Below are positions 1-8,361 of a stretch of DNA of 46,503 bases, in pieces. The DNA comes from Eggerthellales bacterium (lineage in GTDB: Bacteria; Actinomycetota; Coriobacteriia; Coriobacteriales; Eggerthellaceae), in NCBI GenBank assembly GCA_029219345.1, contig JAQXTF010000057.1, positions 1 to 46,503 on the forward strand. The letters run 5' to 3'. The notes under the pieces were generated by a model. That model was given only the letters and a program-made list of their open reading frames with translations, made no database searches and was not told where the DNA came from. Position 1 is the first letter of the stretch, and each line of letters begins with the position of its first letter. Both the position numbers and the translations under genes were made by a program.

Positions 1-396
1 GACATCTCTGGCGGTTATAGCCCCAGCATGTATGAGAACATCCGCCAGGCGGTACTGTGCTCCCGCCTGCTGGAAACGGGCGTCAACGCCATGCTGCCCC
101 CCGAGCAGCGCGGCGGCCTGGGGGAGGGCACTCGCCTTTCTCTGGTGGAAAGCTTCTGGCTGGCCACCACCGGCGGCGCCGAGGCCTTGGGTCTGCCCGT
201 GGGCTGCTTCGCCCCCGGCAAGGAGTTCGACCTGCAGGTCATTGACACCAAGCGCCCCGATTCCGACCTCACCGGCTTCGGCGTGTTCGACTCGCCCGAG
301 GACAAGCTGGCCCGCATCTGCTACCTGAGCAGCCACGACAACGTGCGCCAGGTGTTCATCAAGGGCAAGCTGGTTCGCAACAAAGATGTCGAATGA
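1..396 (+). CDS. guaD: Guanine deaminase, C-terminal part (5' end outside window)
   Basis: The reading frame is open from the first base and ends in TGA at 394-396; the gene starts upstream of the window. The visible 131 residues begin DISGGYSPSMYENIRQA, which matches the amidohydrolase-family guanine deaminase segment carrying the metal-site Asp of the D-[VI]-x-G-G motif and the following helix. Near the end, GKEFDLQVID and the VFIKGKLV strand match the small beta-sandwich that closes amidohydrolases. The enzyme would convert guanine to xanthine plus ammonia in the cytoplasm (purine salvage or catabolism). A related amidohydrolase such as chlorohydrolase is possible, because the N-terminal HxH motif cannot be seen. 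Confidence 0.7.
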   Translation, partial: DISGGYSPSMYENIRQAVLCSRLLETGVNAMLPPEQRGGLGEGTRLSLVESFWLATTGGAEALGLPVGCFAPGKEFDLQVIDTKRPDSDLTGFGVFDSPEDKLARICYLSSHDNVRQVFIKGKLVRNKDVE

Positions 397-428
397 GACA
401 ATTGGCTCAGGGCAAAGTGTCTCATTCG
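391..428 (+). repeat. Inverted repeat overlapping the guaD stop codon
   Basis: GAATGAGACA (391-400) and TGTCTCATTC (418-427) are exact reverse complements, and C390/G428 add one more pair, so an 11-bp stem with a 17-base loop can form. It overlaps the stop codon and directly precedes a separate T-tailed hairpin. It could be an operator, an mRNA-stabilising stem or part of a compound terminator. Confidence 0.5.
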
Positions 429-463
429 GGAGGGGTGTCAATTATTGGCGCCCCTCCTTTTCT
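429..463 (+). terminator. Rho-independent terminator after guaD
   Basis: GGAGGGG (429-435) pairs with CCCCTCC (451-457) around a 15-base interior that may pair further (TGTC with GGCG is weak). The stem is followed by TTTTCT. It sits 33 bases after the guaD stop codon. Confidence 0.7.
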
Positions 464-485
464 CACCTGTGGAAATACGTATAAT
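458..485 (+). promoter_or_regulatory. Candidate sigma70-type promoter for the dockerin gene
   Basis: A perfect TATAAT lies at 480-485. The -35 box is weak (TTTTCT at 458-463, 16-base spacer). Transcription would start near 492, about 30 bases before the TTG start codon at 521. Confidence 0.45.
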
Positions 486-520
486 GAAAGAAGATTATTG
501 TTCCGCAGATAGAGGGCCTT

Positions 521-1468
521 TTGGCGCGTTTCGTTTTGAATCTTCGTAGGCTGGCAATGGGGCTGTGCGCCCTGGTGCTGGCGGCCGCTTTGCTTCCTTC
601 CATGGCTCACGCCGCGCAAGATGATCGCACCTTCACCCAGAGCTTCACCGTCAGCGCTGAAACGCTGCACGTGGGGGAGCCCTTCACCCTCAACTTGGTT
701 TTGACCTGCGACAACTATGACGAGTACCTCATGTACTCCTACTCGACCACCTTCCGCGTGAACACCGATTTGTTCCAGGTGGTTGACTACAGCGCCTCCA
801 AGCTGCTGAATAGGTTTGACATCAACGAGTACGCCGAAACCGATTCAAGGGGCAGCTGGACGCGGTTCGTGGTCAACGGCATGGGCGATCTGTCGGGAAC
901 CACCTGGGGCAAAGAAACCACCGTGGCAATCCTCACCTTGCTTCCCAAGGCCCTGGGAAGCACCACGGCAGAGATTACCCGCGTGAACGTTTCCAATGAG
1001 ACGGGCATGCGCCAGATGCCCTGTGCTACCTCTAATCTTCCCCTGACGGTGGCTATTCCTGCCCGTCTTGTGGGCCAGCCTCTGACGGCGGCTTCCGGCC
1101 TGGTGCTCATGCCTTACGAGTTGCCGGTGCCCCAGGGCAGCGTGCCCACGTTCAAAGGCCAGCCCTTTGTGTGGGATGGCCAGCGCTTTGTAACGCTGGT
1201 GACGGCTGCCAACTTTGAGGCCGCAACGGGGGCCGATTTTGGCATGCATGCCGGTTCAGCTGTGGGTTTCTTGCCTGGTGACGCCAACAGTAGCGGCCAG
1301 CTAAGCATCATTGACGCACAAATTGCCTATGATGCGGCACGCGGCGTGTACGCTAACCTTTCCGCGCTTTCGGTGCGCTCATGGCTGGCCTGCGACACCA
1401 ATTGCGATGGCGTTGTTGAGGCAGCGGACGCCCGCGCCATTCAAGTGGCTCTTTTGGCTGCTGCGTAG
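521..1468 (+). CDS. Secreted cohesin-like/dockerin-like protein
   Basis: A 315-residue protein. The TTG start at 521 is supported by AGAGGG five bases upstream. Residues 1-27 form a Sec signal peptide (RR, hydrophobic stretch, then AHA-A cleavage). Residues ~32-170 look like a beta-sandwich of the cohesin/carbohydrate-binding type (FTVSAETLHVGEPFTLNLVL, later YSTTFRVNTDLFQVVDY). The last ~60 residues form a dockerin-like pair of calcium loops: GDANSSGQLSIIDAQ and DTNCDGVVEAADA. The protein is probably exported and either cell-surface or released. The neighbour at 1593 has the same C-terminal domain. No scaffoldin or glycosidase is nearby, so the name is structural only. The binding partner is unknown. 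Confidence 0.6.
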   Translation: MARFVLNLRRLAMGLCALVLAAALLPSMAHAAQDDRTFTQSFTVSAETLHVGEPFTLNLVLTCDNYDEYLMYSYSTTFRVNTDLFQVVDYSASKLLNRFDINEYAETDSRGSWTRFVVNGMGDLSGTTWGKETTVAILTLLPKALGSTTAEITRVNVSNETGMRQMPCATSNLPLTVAIPARLVGQPLTAASGLVLMPYELPVPQGSVPTFKGQPFVWDGQRFVTLVTAANFEAATGADFGMHAGSAVGFLPGDANSSGQLSIIDAQIAYDAARGVYANLSALSVRSWLACDTNCDGVVEAADARAIQVALLAAA

Positions 1469-1592
1469 TGCCCCAAAATAGCGTCAGCCACCTGCGAAAA
1501 TTCAAAAAATGCCCAAAAAACGGAGCGAACACGGAGTACTGCTATGTACATTGGCTCGTAACCATGGCATCAATGTAGGTAGAGGAGCCTCC

Positions 1593-2972
1593 ATGAATAG
1601 CGCAAACGTGCGTACGGAATGCCGCCTGGCAAGGCGTCTATCCGCCATAGTCCTTTCTTCGGCTCTGATTTTCGGATGCCTTCCCGTTCTTCCCACGCAA
1701 ACCGCCTATGCGGAAGATGACACCAATCAGCTCTCTTTGGCCCTTGCTCTTGAAGAAGTGGTTTCGGCTGAGGCTGCATCCCGCGATGATTTGGAAGAGC
1801 TGGCCGCCACCTCCCTTGCTGTTAGCCCAACAGCAACCTCCATCACCCCCTCGGTAAAGCAGGAAAAAACCTTCACGGTAACCGTAAACGGTAGCACCCA
1901 GGGTTGGGTTGTTTCCCTTTCTGGTAACCGCTCCCGTTACACCAGGGTTGATCAGCTCTCTGACACGAGGTTCCAGGTGGTTGTTGACTTGTCGGAACCC
2001 TCTGGTGTCCTCTACGCCACGGTTACCTCTTGCGAGGATCCCTCGGTTCAGACGGTTGTTCCCATTACGGTGAAGAACAAGCCGCTGATCACCGAGGTTC
2101 GACTGCAGTACAACGCCTCTGCTTTCGTGGCCAATCCGAGCACCACAGGTGCGCTTCTGACTGATTTGATTAGAACCTATATGACAGCTCCGCTGAATCA
2201 GAACTACTACGTTGACACCAGCAACTACAACGTCTATTCCCACTTGTGCTACTACGTCGATGGAACCTATGTGTCCCTGGCGAACAGCACGAGCCCCTTG
2301 GATCCGGAAAAGCAATACTTCTTGCGGGTGTGCATTGAAGAAGAGGATGCCTTCTGGCCTACTAATCCCGATGAATTGGCTATTTACATAAACGATGAGC
2401 CTTTGGACGAAGTGAATGGCTCATTCGCGCTGGCGTATTCCTACGGTTCTGTAGGATCCGTAAACGTCTACCTGCCCGTTGAGTGGTCTGACACGTCTGT
2501 TGTCTACCTGGGCAATTTCTCCGTAAAGGAGTACTCGGGTGCGGGCACCGCTTTGGTTTACCTGGAAAATGCGTTCATGGAAGACTCCCTTTCGGTGCCG
2601 CTGTTCCGCGGCTGCACCATGCTGTACGTGCCTGACTACGAGGCGTGGTGCAGCGTTCTTGACCCGGGCGAGAATATGCCGGAAGCTTTCGACTTCACCT
2701 CTTCCACCACGGCAAGCCTTGAGGAAAAAGCCCAGTACAAGGTGGCAAAACCGGGATATGAAGACTATGGACTGGCAGGCGATGTGAACGGCAGCGGTAA
2801 GCTGACCATCGTGGATGCCCAGAACGCCTACGATGCCGCCAGGGGCGCATATCGCATTAGCTCCGATTTGCCTATTCGTTCTTGGCTGGCTGCCGACGTG
2901 AACCACAACCAGTACCTGGATCTTTCTGACGTCCTGTACATCCAGTACGCCTTGCTCTTTGGCTGGAACTAA
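1593..2972 (+). CDS. Secreted dockerin-like protein, paralogous C-terminus
   Basis: A 459-residue protein. I chose ATG 1593 because AGAGGAG lies seven bases upstream and the signal peptide begins there (residues ~1-40, ending TAYA-ED). An upstream in-frame start at 1509 would put an unlikely 28-residue tail before the signal peptide. The middle (residues ~75-380) is beta-rich, Ser/Thr-rich and not recognised; a stretch around KQEKTFTVTVNGS suggests an Ig-like or BACON-type module. Residues ~398-455 hold a dockerin-type pair of calcium loops (GDVNGSGKLTIVDAQ, then DVNHNQYLDLSDV), closely similar to those of the gene at 521. The two genes probably form one transcription unit. Function is unknown; an extracellular calcium-dependent binding role is inferred. 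Confidence 0.6.
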   Translation: MNSANVRTECRLARRLSAIVLSSALIFGCLPVLPTQTAYAEDDTNQLSLALALEEVVSAEAASRDDLEELAATSLAVSPTATSITPSVKQEKTFTVTVNGSTQGWVVSLSGNRSRYTRVDQLSDTRFQVVVDLSEPSGVLYATVTSCEDPSVQTVVPITVKNKPLITEVRLQYNASAFVANPSTTGALLTDLIRTYMTAPLNQNYYVDTSNYNVYSHLCYYVDGTYVSLANSTSPLDPEKQYFLRVCIEEEDAFWPTNPDELAIYINDEPLDEVNGSFALAYSYGSVGSVNVYLPVEWSDTSVVYLGNFSVKEYSGAGTALVYLENAFMEDSLSVPLFRGCTMLYVPDYEAWCSVLDPGENMPEAFDFTSSTTASLEEKAQYKVAKPGYEDYGLAGDVNGSGKLTIVDAQNAYDAARGAYRISSDLPIRSWLAADVNHNQYLDLSDVLYIQYALLFGWN

Positions 2973-3264
2973 CAAAAGCTTGCGGAAAGTAACGACTTTT
3001 TTCACCGGAAGTAAAGCACTCATTTCGCAAGATTGTTCAATTTGCGTCAAGATGCTACAAAAGCCCTGATGAGAGCGGTAAGTAATACAAAATTGATGTT
3101 AGTAACACTTTTTTGCGCTTCCTGCCCGAAAGAGCCCCAAAACGCCTGCCCTTGACCACTTTTCAACCGCCCTATAAATTAGCTGTAACACCTTTCATGG
3201 GGAGAGGTGTGCAAAGAATCTTAATCGGATTTGCTGGAAGAAAAGAGAGAGTTGAGGTGGTCCT
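2973..3264 (+). promoter_or_regulatory. Intergenic region with candidate cooS promoter
   Basis: There is no credible gene in these 292 bases. The best promoter is TTGACC at 3152-3157 and TATAAA at 3173-3178 (15-base spacer), giving a leader of about 80 bases before cooS. Two similar stretches, AGTAACGACTTTTTT (2989-3003) and AGTAACACTTTTTT (3101-3114), and two more AGTAA motifs near 3010 and 3081 could be regulator sites. I see no clear terminator for the dockerin gene. Confidence 0.45.
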
Positions 3265-5157
3265 TTGTCTTGGGACGTACTTATTCCGAATGAGGAGATG
3301 GAAGCTGCTACCAGCCGTCTTCTTGAGACCGCAGCGCTCGTAGGTGCCGATTCCTATCAGGCACGTAACGCTGCCCAGGGAACCCACTGCAAGATTGGCG
3401 AACAGGGTCTGTGCTGCCGTATCTGCTCTATGGGTCCTTGCCGCATTACCCCCAAGTCGCCCCGCGGCGTTTGCGGTTGCGACGCTGACGGCGTTGTAGG
3501 CCGTAACTACCTGCGTTTCACCGCTGGCGGTTCTGCAACCCATTCCGACCATGGCCGTTCTATTGCCATGACCTTGTACCGTAGCTCCGCTAATGGCAAC
3601 TACAACATCAAGGACCCGGAAAAGCTGAAGCGCATCGCTGACGAGTGGGACATTGAGACCGAGGACCGCGACATCTACGATATCGCTCATGAAGTTGCCC
3701 TCCGTGGTCTGGAAGAGTTCGGCAAGCCCTTCGGCCGCCTGCGCTTCCTGAAGCGCGCCCCCGAGGCTCGTCAGAAGATCTGGCGCGACAACAAACTGTC
3801 TCCTCGCGCTATTGACCGCGAAGTTTCTCTTTCCCTGCATATGACCCATATGGGTTGCTCCTCCATGCCCGAGGCACTGGTTCACCAGTCCCTGCGCGCC
3901 GGCCTGGCCGACGGCTGGGGCGGTTCCATGATTGGCACCGAGTTCTCCGACGTTCTGTTCGGTACTCCCAAGCCCGTGGACACTACCGCTAATCTGGGCG
4001 TTATGGAAAAGGACATGGTGAACATCGTTGTTCACGGCCATGATCCTTCTCTGTCTGAAATGGTTGTTTACTACGCAAACGACCCCGAGATGATTGCTCT
4101 GGCCAAGAAGAACGGCGCTAGTGGCATCAACGTCTGCGGCGTTTGCTGCACCTCCAACGAAGTTGCCATGCGTCACGGCATTCCCATGGCTGGTAACTTC
4201 CTGCAGCAGGAAAACGTGGTTCTGACCGGCGCTTGCGAAGCCATCGTCGTTGACGTTCAGTGCATTTTCCCCGCATTGGGCCCCCTGTCCAAGTGCTTCC
4301 ACACCAAGTTCATTACCACCAGCAACGTTGCCCGCATGCCCGATTCCGACTTCATTGAGTTCAAGGAATCCACCGCAGCTGAAAATGCAAAGCAGATCGT
4401 TGAGCTGGCTGTTGAGAACTTCAAGAACCGCAAGCCTGAACTGATTCACATTCCCAACCTGGTCTCCAAGGCCACTGTTGGTTACTCCGTTGAGGCAATC
4501 TATGACACTCTGGACACCGTGGCCAACTCTCACATCGATGAGTTCCAGACCATGATTCCTCTGATTGACTGCATCCGCTCTGGCGTTATCCGCGGCGCTG
4601 TGGCCATGGTTGGCTGCAACAACCCCAAGGTTCGCCCCGACTACGCTCACATTGAGCTGATGAAGAAGCTGCTTGCCAACGACATTCTGGTTATTGTTTC
4701 CGGTTGCTCCGCTCAGGCTGCCGCAAAGGCCGGCCTCATGGACAAGGAAGCTGGCAAGTACTGCGGCGAAGGCCTGAAGCGCGTTTGCCGTCTGGCCAAC
4801 ATTCCTCCCGTTCTGCATATGGGCTCTTGCGTAGACATCTCCCGTATGATGATTCTGGCATCTGACATTGCCAAGGACTGGCGAATTGAAATCTCCGACA
4901 TTCCTCTGGTGGGCTGCGCTCCCGAATGGATGTCTGAGAAGGCCGTTTCCATTGGTAACTACGTTGTTGCTACCGGTATTGATACCTTCCTGGGCATTGA
5001 CCCCTACACCGACGGCTCCAAGGGTATTGTCGGCCTGCTCCAGGGCGATATTGAAAAGTGGGTAGGCGCCAAGTTCTATGTCGAAAAGGACATTGAGAAA
5101 CTGGGCGACAAGATGATCGAGCGCATTGAAGAAAAGCGCGCCAAGATCATGATCTAA
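3265..5157 (+). CDS. cooS: Anaerobic Ni-Fe carbon monoxide dehydrogenase catalytic subunit
   Basis: A 630-residue protein, the usual length for CooS/AcsA. It interconverts CO and CO2 (with ferredoxin) and in acetogens supplies CO to acetyl-CoA synthase. Start TTG 3265 has GAGGTGG seven bases upstream; this start includes the conserved N-terminus. Residues ~41-60 carry the D- and B-cluster cysteines (HCKIGEQGLCCRICSMGPC). C-cluster ligands are visible as HGHDPSLSE, NVCGVCCTSNE, GACEAIVVDVQC, AMVGCNNP, IVSGCSAQ and HMGSCVDISR. All expected cysteines are present, so it should be active. cooC (22-base gap) and acsB follow as one operon. Codons favour GTT/GCT/TCC, unlike many neighbours, suggesting high expression. 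Confidence 0.97.
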   Translation: MSWDVLIPNEEMEAATSRLLETAALVGADSYQARNAAQGTHCKIGEQGLCCRICSMGPCRITPKSPRGVCGCDADGVVGRNYLRFTAGGSATHSDHGRSIAMTLYRSSANGNYNIKDPEKLKRIADEWDIETEDRDIYDIAHEVALRGLEEFGKPFGRLRFLKRAPEARQKIWRDNKLSPRAIDREVSLSLHMTHMGCSSMPEALVHQSLRAGLADGWGGSMIGTEFSDVLFGTPKPVDTTANLGVMEKDMVNIVVHGHDPSLSEMVVYYANDPEMIALAKKNGASGINVCGVCCTSNEVAMRHGIPMAGNFLQQENVVLTGACEAIVVDVQCIFPALGPLSKCFHTKFITTSNVARMPDSDFIEFKESTAAENAKQIVELAVENFKNRKPELIHIPNLVSKATVGYSVEAIYDTLDTVANSHIDEFQTMIPLIDCIRSGVIRGAVAMVGCNNPKVRPDYAHIELMKKLLANDILVIVSGCSAQAAAKAGLMDKEAGKYCGEGLKRVCRLANIPPVLHMGSCVDISRMMILASDIAKDWRIEISDIPLVGCAPEWMSEKAVSIGNYVVATGIDTFLGIDPYTDGSKGIVGLLQGDIEKWVGAKFYVEKDIEKLGDKMIERIEEKRAKIMI

Positions 5158-5179
5158 AAGAAACATCGAAGGTATTCAC

Positions 5180-5944
5180 ATGAAGGTAGCAATCACTGGC
5201 AAAGGCGGCGTGGGCAAGACCACTCTTTCCGCAACCTTGGCTCGTCTGTACGCAGAAGAGGGCCGTCAGGTTCTGGCGGTGGACGTTGACCCCGATGCCA
5301 ACCTGGGCTTGGCCCTAGGCTTTAGCATGGAGGAAGTGAACAGCATTGTTCCCATTTCTAAGATGCGCAAGCTGGTTGAAGAGCGTACGGGTGCCAATGA
5401 GGCCAACAAGTTCTTCAAGCTGAACCCCCAGGTGTCCGACATTCCCGATACCTACGCTCGCGACTGCAACGGCGTAAAGCTTCTGGTCATGGGCACGGTT
5501 GACGTGGGCGGCTCTGGCTGTGTTTGCCCTGAGCATGTGATGATCAAGTCCATTTTGGCCAGCTTGACCTATCGCAAAGACGATGTGGTCATCATGGACA
5601 TGGAGGCAGGCCTGGAGCATCTGGCTCGTGGCACTGCTTCGCATATGGACCAGTTCATTGTGGTGGTTGAGCCTGGTGCCCGCAGCATTCAGACCTACGA
5701 GAACGTAAAGCGTCTGGCTGCCGACATTGGCGTGACCAAGGTGAACGTGGTGGCAAGCAAGGTGCGTGGCCCCGAAGACGAGGTCTTCCTTCGCGCCCAT
5801 CTGCCCGAAGATGCTCTGCTGGGATTTATTTCCTATTCGCCAGAGATCATCGACGCCGACCGCAATGGCGAAAGCCCCTTCGATTACAGCACGCAGCTCG
5901 TTGAAGAGGTGCGTCGCATTAAGCAACGTATGGAAAACGACTAG
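5180..5944 (+). CDS. cooC: CODH nickel-insertion ATPase CooC
   Basis: A 254-residue MinD/ParA-family P-loop ATPase with GKGGVGKTT at residues ~7-15 (deviant Walker A). A later D-M-E-A-G-L-E-H-L segment is the Walker B/switch region of CooC. The motif GCVCPEH at residues ~113-119 gives the CxC that bridges the CooC dimer and binds nickel. It loads Ni into the CODH C-cluster, and probably into the ACS A-cluster, in the cytoplasm. GAAGG precedes the ATG by seven bases. Its place between cooS and acsB fits a maturation factor serving both enzymes. Confidence 0.95.
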   Translation: MKVAITGKGGVGKTTLSATLARLYAEEGRQVLAVDVDPDANLGLALGFSMEEVNSIVPISKMRKLVEERTGANEANKFFKLNPQVSDIPDTYARDCNGVKLLVMGTVDVGGSGCVCPEHVMIKSILASLTYRKDDVVIMDMEAGLEHLARGTASHMDQFIVVVEPGARSIQTYENVKRLAADIGVTKVNVVASKVRGPEDEVFLRAHLPEDALLGFISYSPEIIDADRNGESPFDYSTQLVEEVRRIKQRMEND

Positions 5945-5967
5945 TTTCGATAGCAAAGGAAATTCAT

Positions 5968-8106
5968 ATGAAATTTTTTGACAGGATTTTCCATGGCTCC
6001 AACGATATCTTCTCTGTTGCCACCAAGGCAGTAGATGCCGCTATCGCTGAGCATGGCGAAGACGCCACCATGGCCATGCCTGATACCGCTTACAACATGT
6101 CCTGCCAGCTGGCTTACAAGGGCCAGAAGGTCATGAAGCTGAAGGACCTGAAGACTGCTCTGGCCAACATCAATGAGATGAACACCCGTGAGCAGCGCAC
6201 CGCAGCCATCTTCAAAGCTGGTATCGGCACCGCAATGGCCGGCGAAATCATTGAGGCTTGCAAGTACGTCAACACCGCCACTCCTTACGAAGGCACCAAG
6301 TACCATGGCCACTTCTCCGACGCTGAAGTGCGTGAGCTGGGCGTTCCTCTGGTTACCAACGACATCCCCGGCTTCGTTGTGATCATCGATCCCGCTCCCT
6401 CCGAGAAGGAAGCTGCCGACTTGATCCGCGGCTATCAGGAGCGCGGCATCTTCGTCTTCCTGGTTGGCGACATCATCGACCAGGCCGAGGCTATGGGCAT
6501 TGAGATGGGCTTCCCCGTACGCGTGGTTGCCGTTGGGCCCGAGATCTGGGCCGTATCTCATGTTGTGTCCTTCTGCGTGCGCGCTGCCATGATCTTCGGC
6601 GCCATCGAGGGCGGCGACTGGGACGGCTTCATGGAGTACACCTTCGTTCGTCTGCATGCATTCGTGAACGCATTCGCTCCTGTGAACGACCGCACCCTGG
6701 CCTTCGGTGCTGGCGCTGTAGCCATGGGCTTCCCGGTTATCACCAACGATATGAACTACATTCGTCCCATTCCCAAGACCATCTTGCTGCAGCCCAATAC
6801 CAAGGACTTCATTGAGACCTCTCTGGAAGCTCGCGATATTCACATCAAGATCACCAAGATTGACATCCCTGTGGCTTACTCCACCGCATTCGAGGGCGAG
6901 ATCATCCGCCGTCCCGACATGCAGATTGAAATCGACGGCTCCCGCAAGGACTGCTTCGAGCTGGTTGAGATCAAGGACGTCAAGGAAATTGAAGACCACT
7001 CCATTCAGCTGTTTGGTCCCGACATTGACGAAATCACCCCTGGCTCCAAGATGGAAGCTGCTTTCATCGTGGAAGTTGGCGGCAAGAACGTTTCTCCCGA
7101 CTTCGCTTCCGTTTTCGAGCGCAAGATTCACGCTTACCTGAACTGCGCATCCGGCGTTATGCACACCGGCCAGCGTGATATGATTCGTATTCGTATCAGC
7201 AAGGACGACTTCGATAACGGCTTCCGCCTGAAGCATCTGGGCGAGATTCTGTACGCCAAGATCAAGGGCGACCATGACGCCATCATCGAGAAGTGCCAGG
7301 TTAAGATTTACACCGATCCTGCAAAGTGCAAGGAGCTGCGCGCTTACGCTAACGACGTGTTCAACCAGCGCGACGAGCGTCTGGGCAGCCTGACCGACGA
7401 GACCGTCGAGAACTTCTACACCTGCATTCTGTGCCAGTCCTTCAGCCCCAGCCACGTATGCATCGTTACTCCCGAGCGTCTGGGCCTGTGCGGCGCTGTT
7501 TCCTGGCTGGACGCCAAGGCTTCCAACGAGCTGGATCCCAACGGCGCATGCCAGATTGTTCCTCACCAGAAATGCATCGACGAGCGCATTGGTGCTTACG
7601 AAGACGTTAACGAGGCCGTGAAGAAGTACTCCAACGGCGCCCTGGAGCAGGTTTCTCTGTACTCCATCCTGGAAGACCCCATGACTTCCTGCGGCTGCTT
7701 CGAGTGCATTTGCGGTATTGAGCCTATGACCAGCGGTTTCGTTATCACCACCCGTGACCACGTGGGTATGACTCCTCTGGGCATGACCTTCTCCGAAATG
7801 GCATCCATGACCGGCGGCGGCGTTCAGACCCCCGGCTACATGGGCCACGGCAAGCACTTCATCGCTTCCAAGAAGTTCCTGAAGGCCGAAGGCGGCATTG
7901 CTCGCGTTGTATGGATGCCTGCTGCTTTGAAGGAACAGCTGGCCGAGAAGATCAACGCTACCGCTAAGGACCTGTACGGCATTGACAACTACGTTGACAT
8001 GATCCCCGACGAGAACGACATGCAGGATCCCGGCGACCCCGCCGAACTGTACGAGATTCTGGCCGCCAAGGGTCATCCCGTACTGGGCATGGAGCCTCTG
8101 ATTTAA
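5968..8106 (+). CDS. acsB: Acetyl-CoA synthase (CODH/ACS alpha/beta component)
   Basis: A 712-residue protein, slightly shorter than the ~729-residue acetogen enzyme. It assembles acetyl-CoA from CO, a corrinoid-bound methyl group and CoA. The A-cluster ligands are all present with the right spacing: C486-x2-C489-x8-C498-x9-C508, then C575-G-C577. The surrounding CILCQSFSPSHVC and RLGLCGAVSWLDAKAS are family hallmarks. AAAGGA lies seven bases before ATG. It is the last gene of the operon and is followed by a strong terminator. The corrinoid protein subunits (acsC, acsD), methyltransferase acsE and folate-branch genes are not in this window; they may lie elsewhere in the genome. Confidence 0.96.
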   Translation: MKFFDRIFHGSNDIFSVATKAVDAAIAEHGEDATMAMPDTAYNMSCQLAYKGQKVMKLKDLKTALANINEMNTREQRTAAIFKAGIGTAMAGEIIEACKYVNTATPYEGTKYHGHFSDAEVRELGVPLVTNDIPGFVVIIDPAPSEKEAADLIRGYQERGIFVFLVGDIIDQAEAMGIEMGFPVRVVAVGPEIWAVSHVVSFCVRAAMIFGAIEGGDWDGFMEYTFVRLHAFVNAFAPVNDRTLAFGAGAVAMGFPVITNDMNYIRPIPKTILLQPNTKDFIETSLEARDIHIKITKIDIPVAYSTAFEGEIIRRPDMQIEIDGSRKDCFELVEIKDVKEIEDHSIQLFGPDIDEITPGSKMEAAFIVEVGGKNVSPDFASVFERKIHAYLNCASGVMHTGQRDMIRIRISKDDFDNGFRLKHLGEILYAKIKGDHDAIIEKCQVKIYTDPAKCKELRAYANDVFNQRDERLGSLTDETVENFYTCILCQSFSPSHVCIVTPERLGLCGAVSWLDAKASNELDPNGACQIVPHQKCIDERIGAYEDVNEAVKKYSNGALEQVSLYSILEDPMTSCGCFECICGIEPMTSGFVITTRDHVGMTPLGMTFSEMASMTGGGVQTPGYMGHGKHFIASKKFLKAEGGIARVVWMPAALKEQLAEKINATAKDLYGIDNYVDMIPDENDMQDPGDPAELYEILAAKGHPVLGMEPLI

Positions 8107-8150
8107 GCACTGTCACCGCTTTTGACCAAAAGCAAAATCCGATTCTTGAG

Positions 8151-8181
8151 AGCCGTCCCTTCTGGGGCGGCTCCTTTGTTT
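8151..8181 (+). terminator. Rho-independent terminator of cooS-cooC-acsB
   Basis: AGCCGTCCC (8151-8159) pairs with GGGGCGGCT (8164-8172), nine pairs including one G-T, around a TTCT loop. CCTTTGTTTT follows. It lies 45 bases after the acsB stop. Confidence 0.85.
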
Positions 8182-8361
8182 TGCATGCACCTGCAATGAG
8201 ACAATTTCGCCCCGGGCGTTTCTGTTTCGTTCTCGCCACAGCTCCTCTGTTTTTTTCCGAAAAACTTGACGGCTTCGGCTCCAAAGGAACGCCTCTGTGC
8301 TTTCCTCTCAGTAGGGAGGAGCTGGGCGTTTACAATGCCCAAAGAATTGTGGGTGAGTGCT

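Noticed and set aside
3172-5166. Very long minus-strand open frames opposite cooS, acsB (5941-8076) and the Mo-enzyme gene (10862-12799).
   Set aside because: They mirror strongly biased codons of real genes; they have no family match and no ribosome site.
392-8206. The 12-mer AATGAGACAATT at 392-403 and again at 8195-8206, both near terminators.
   Set aside because: Only two copies with different flanks; the first is part of an inverted repeat that the second lacks. Likely chance or too weak to call.
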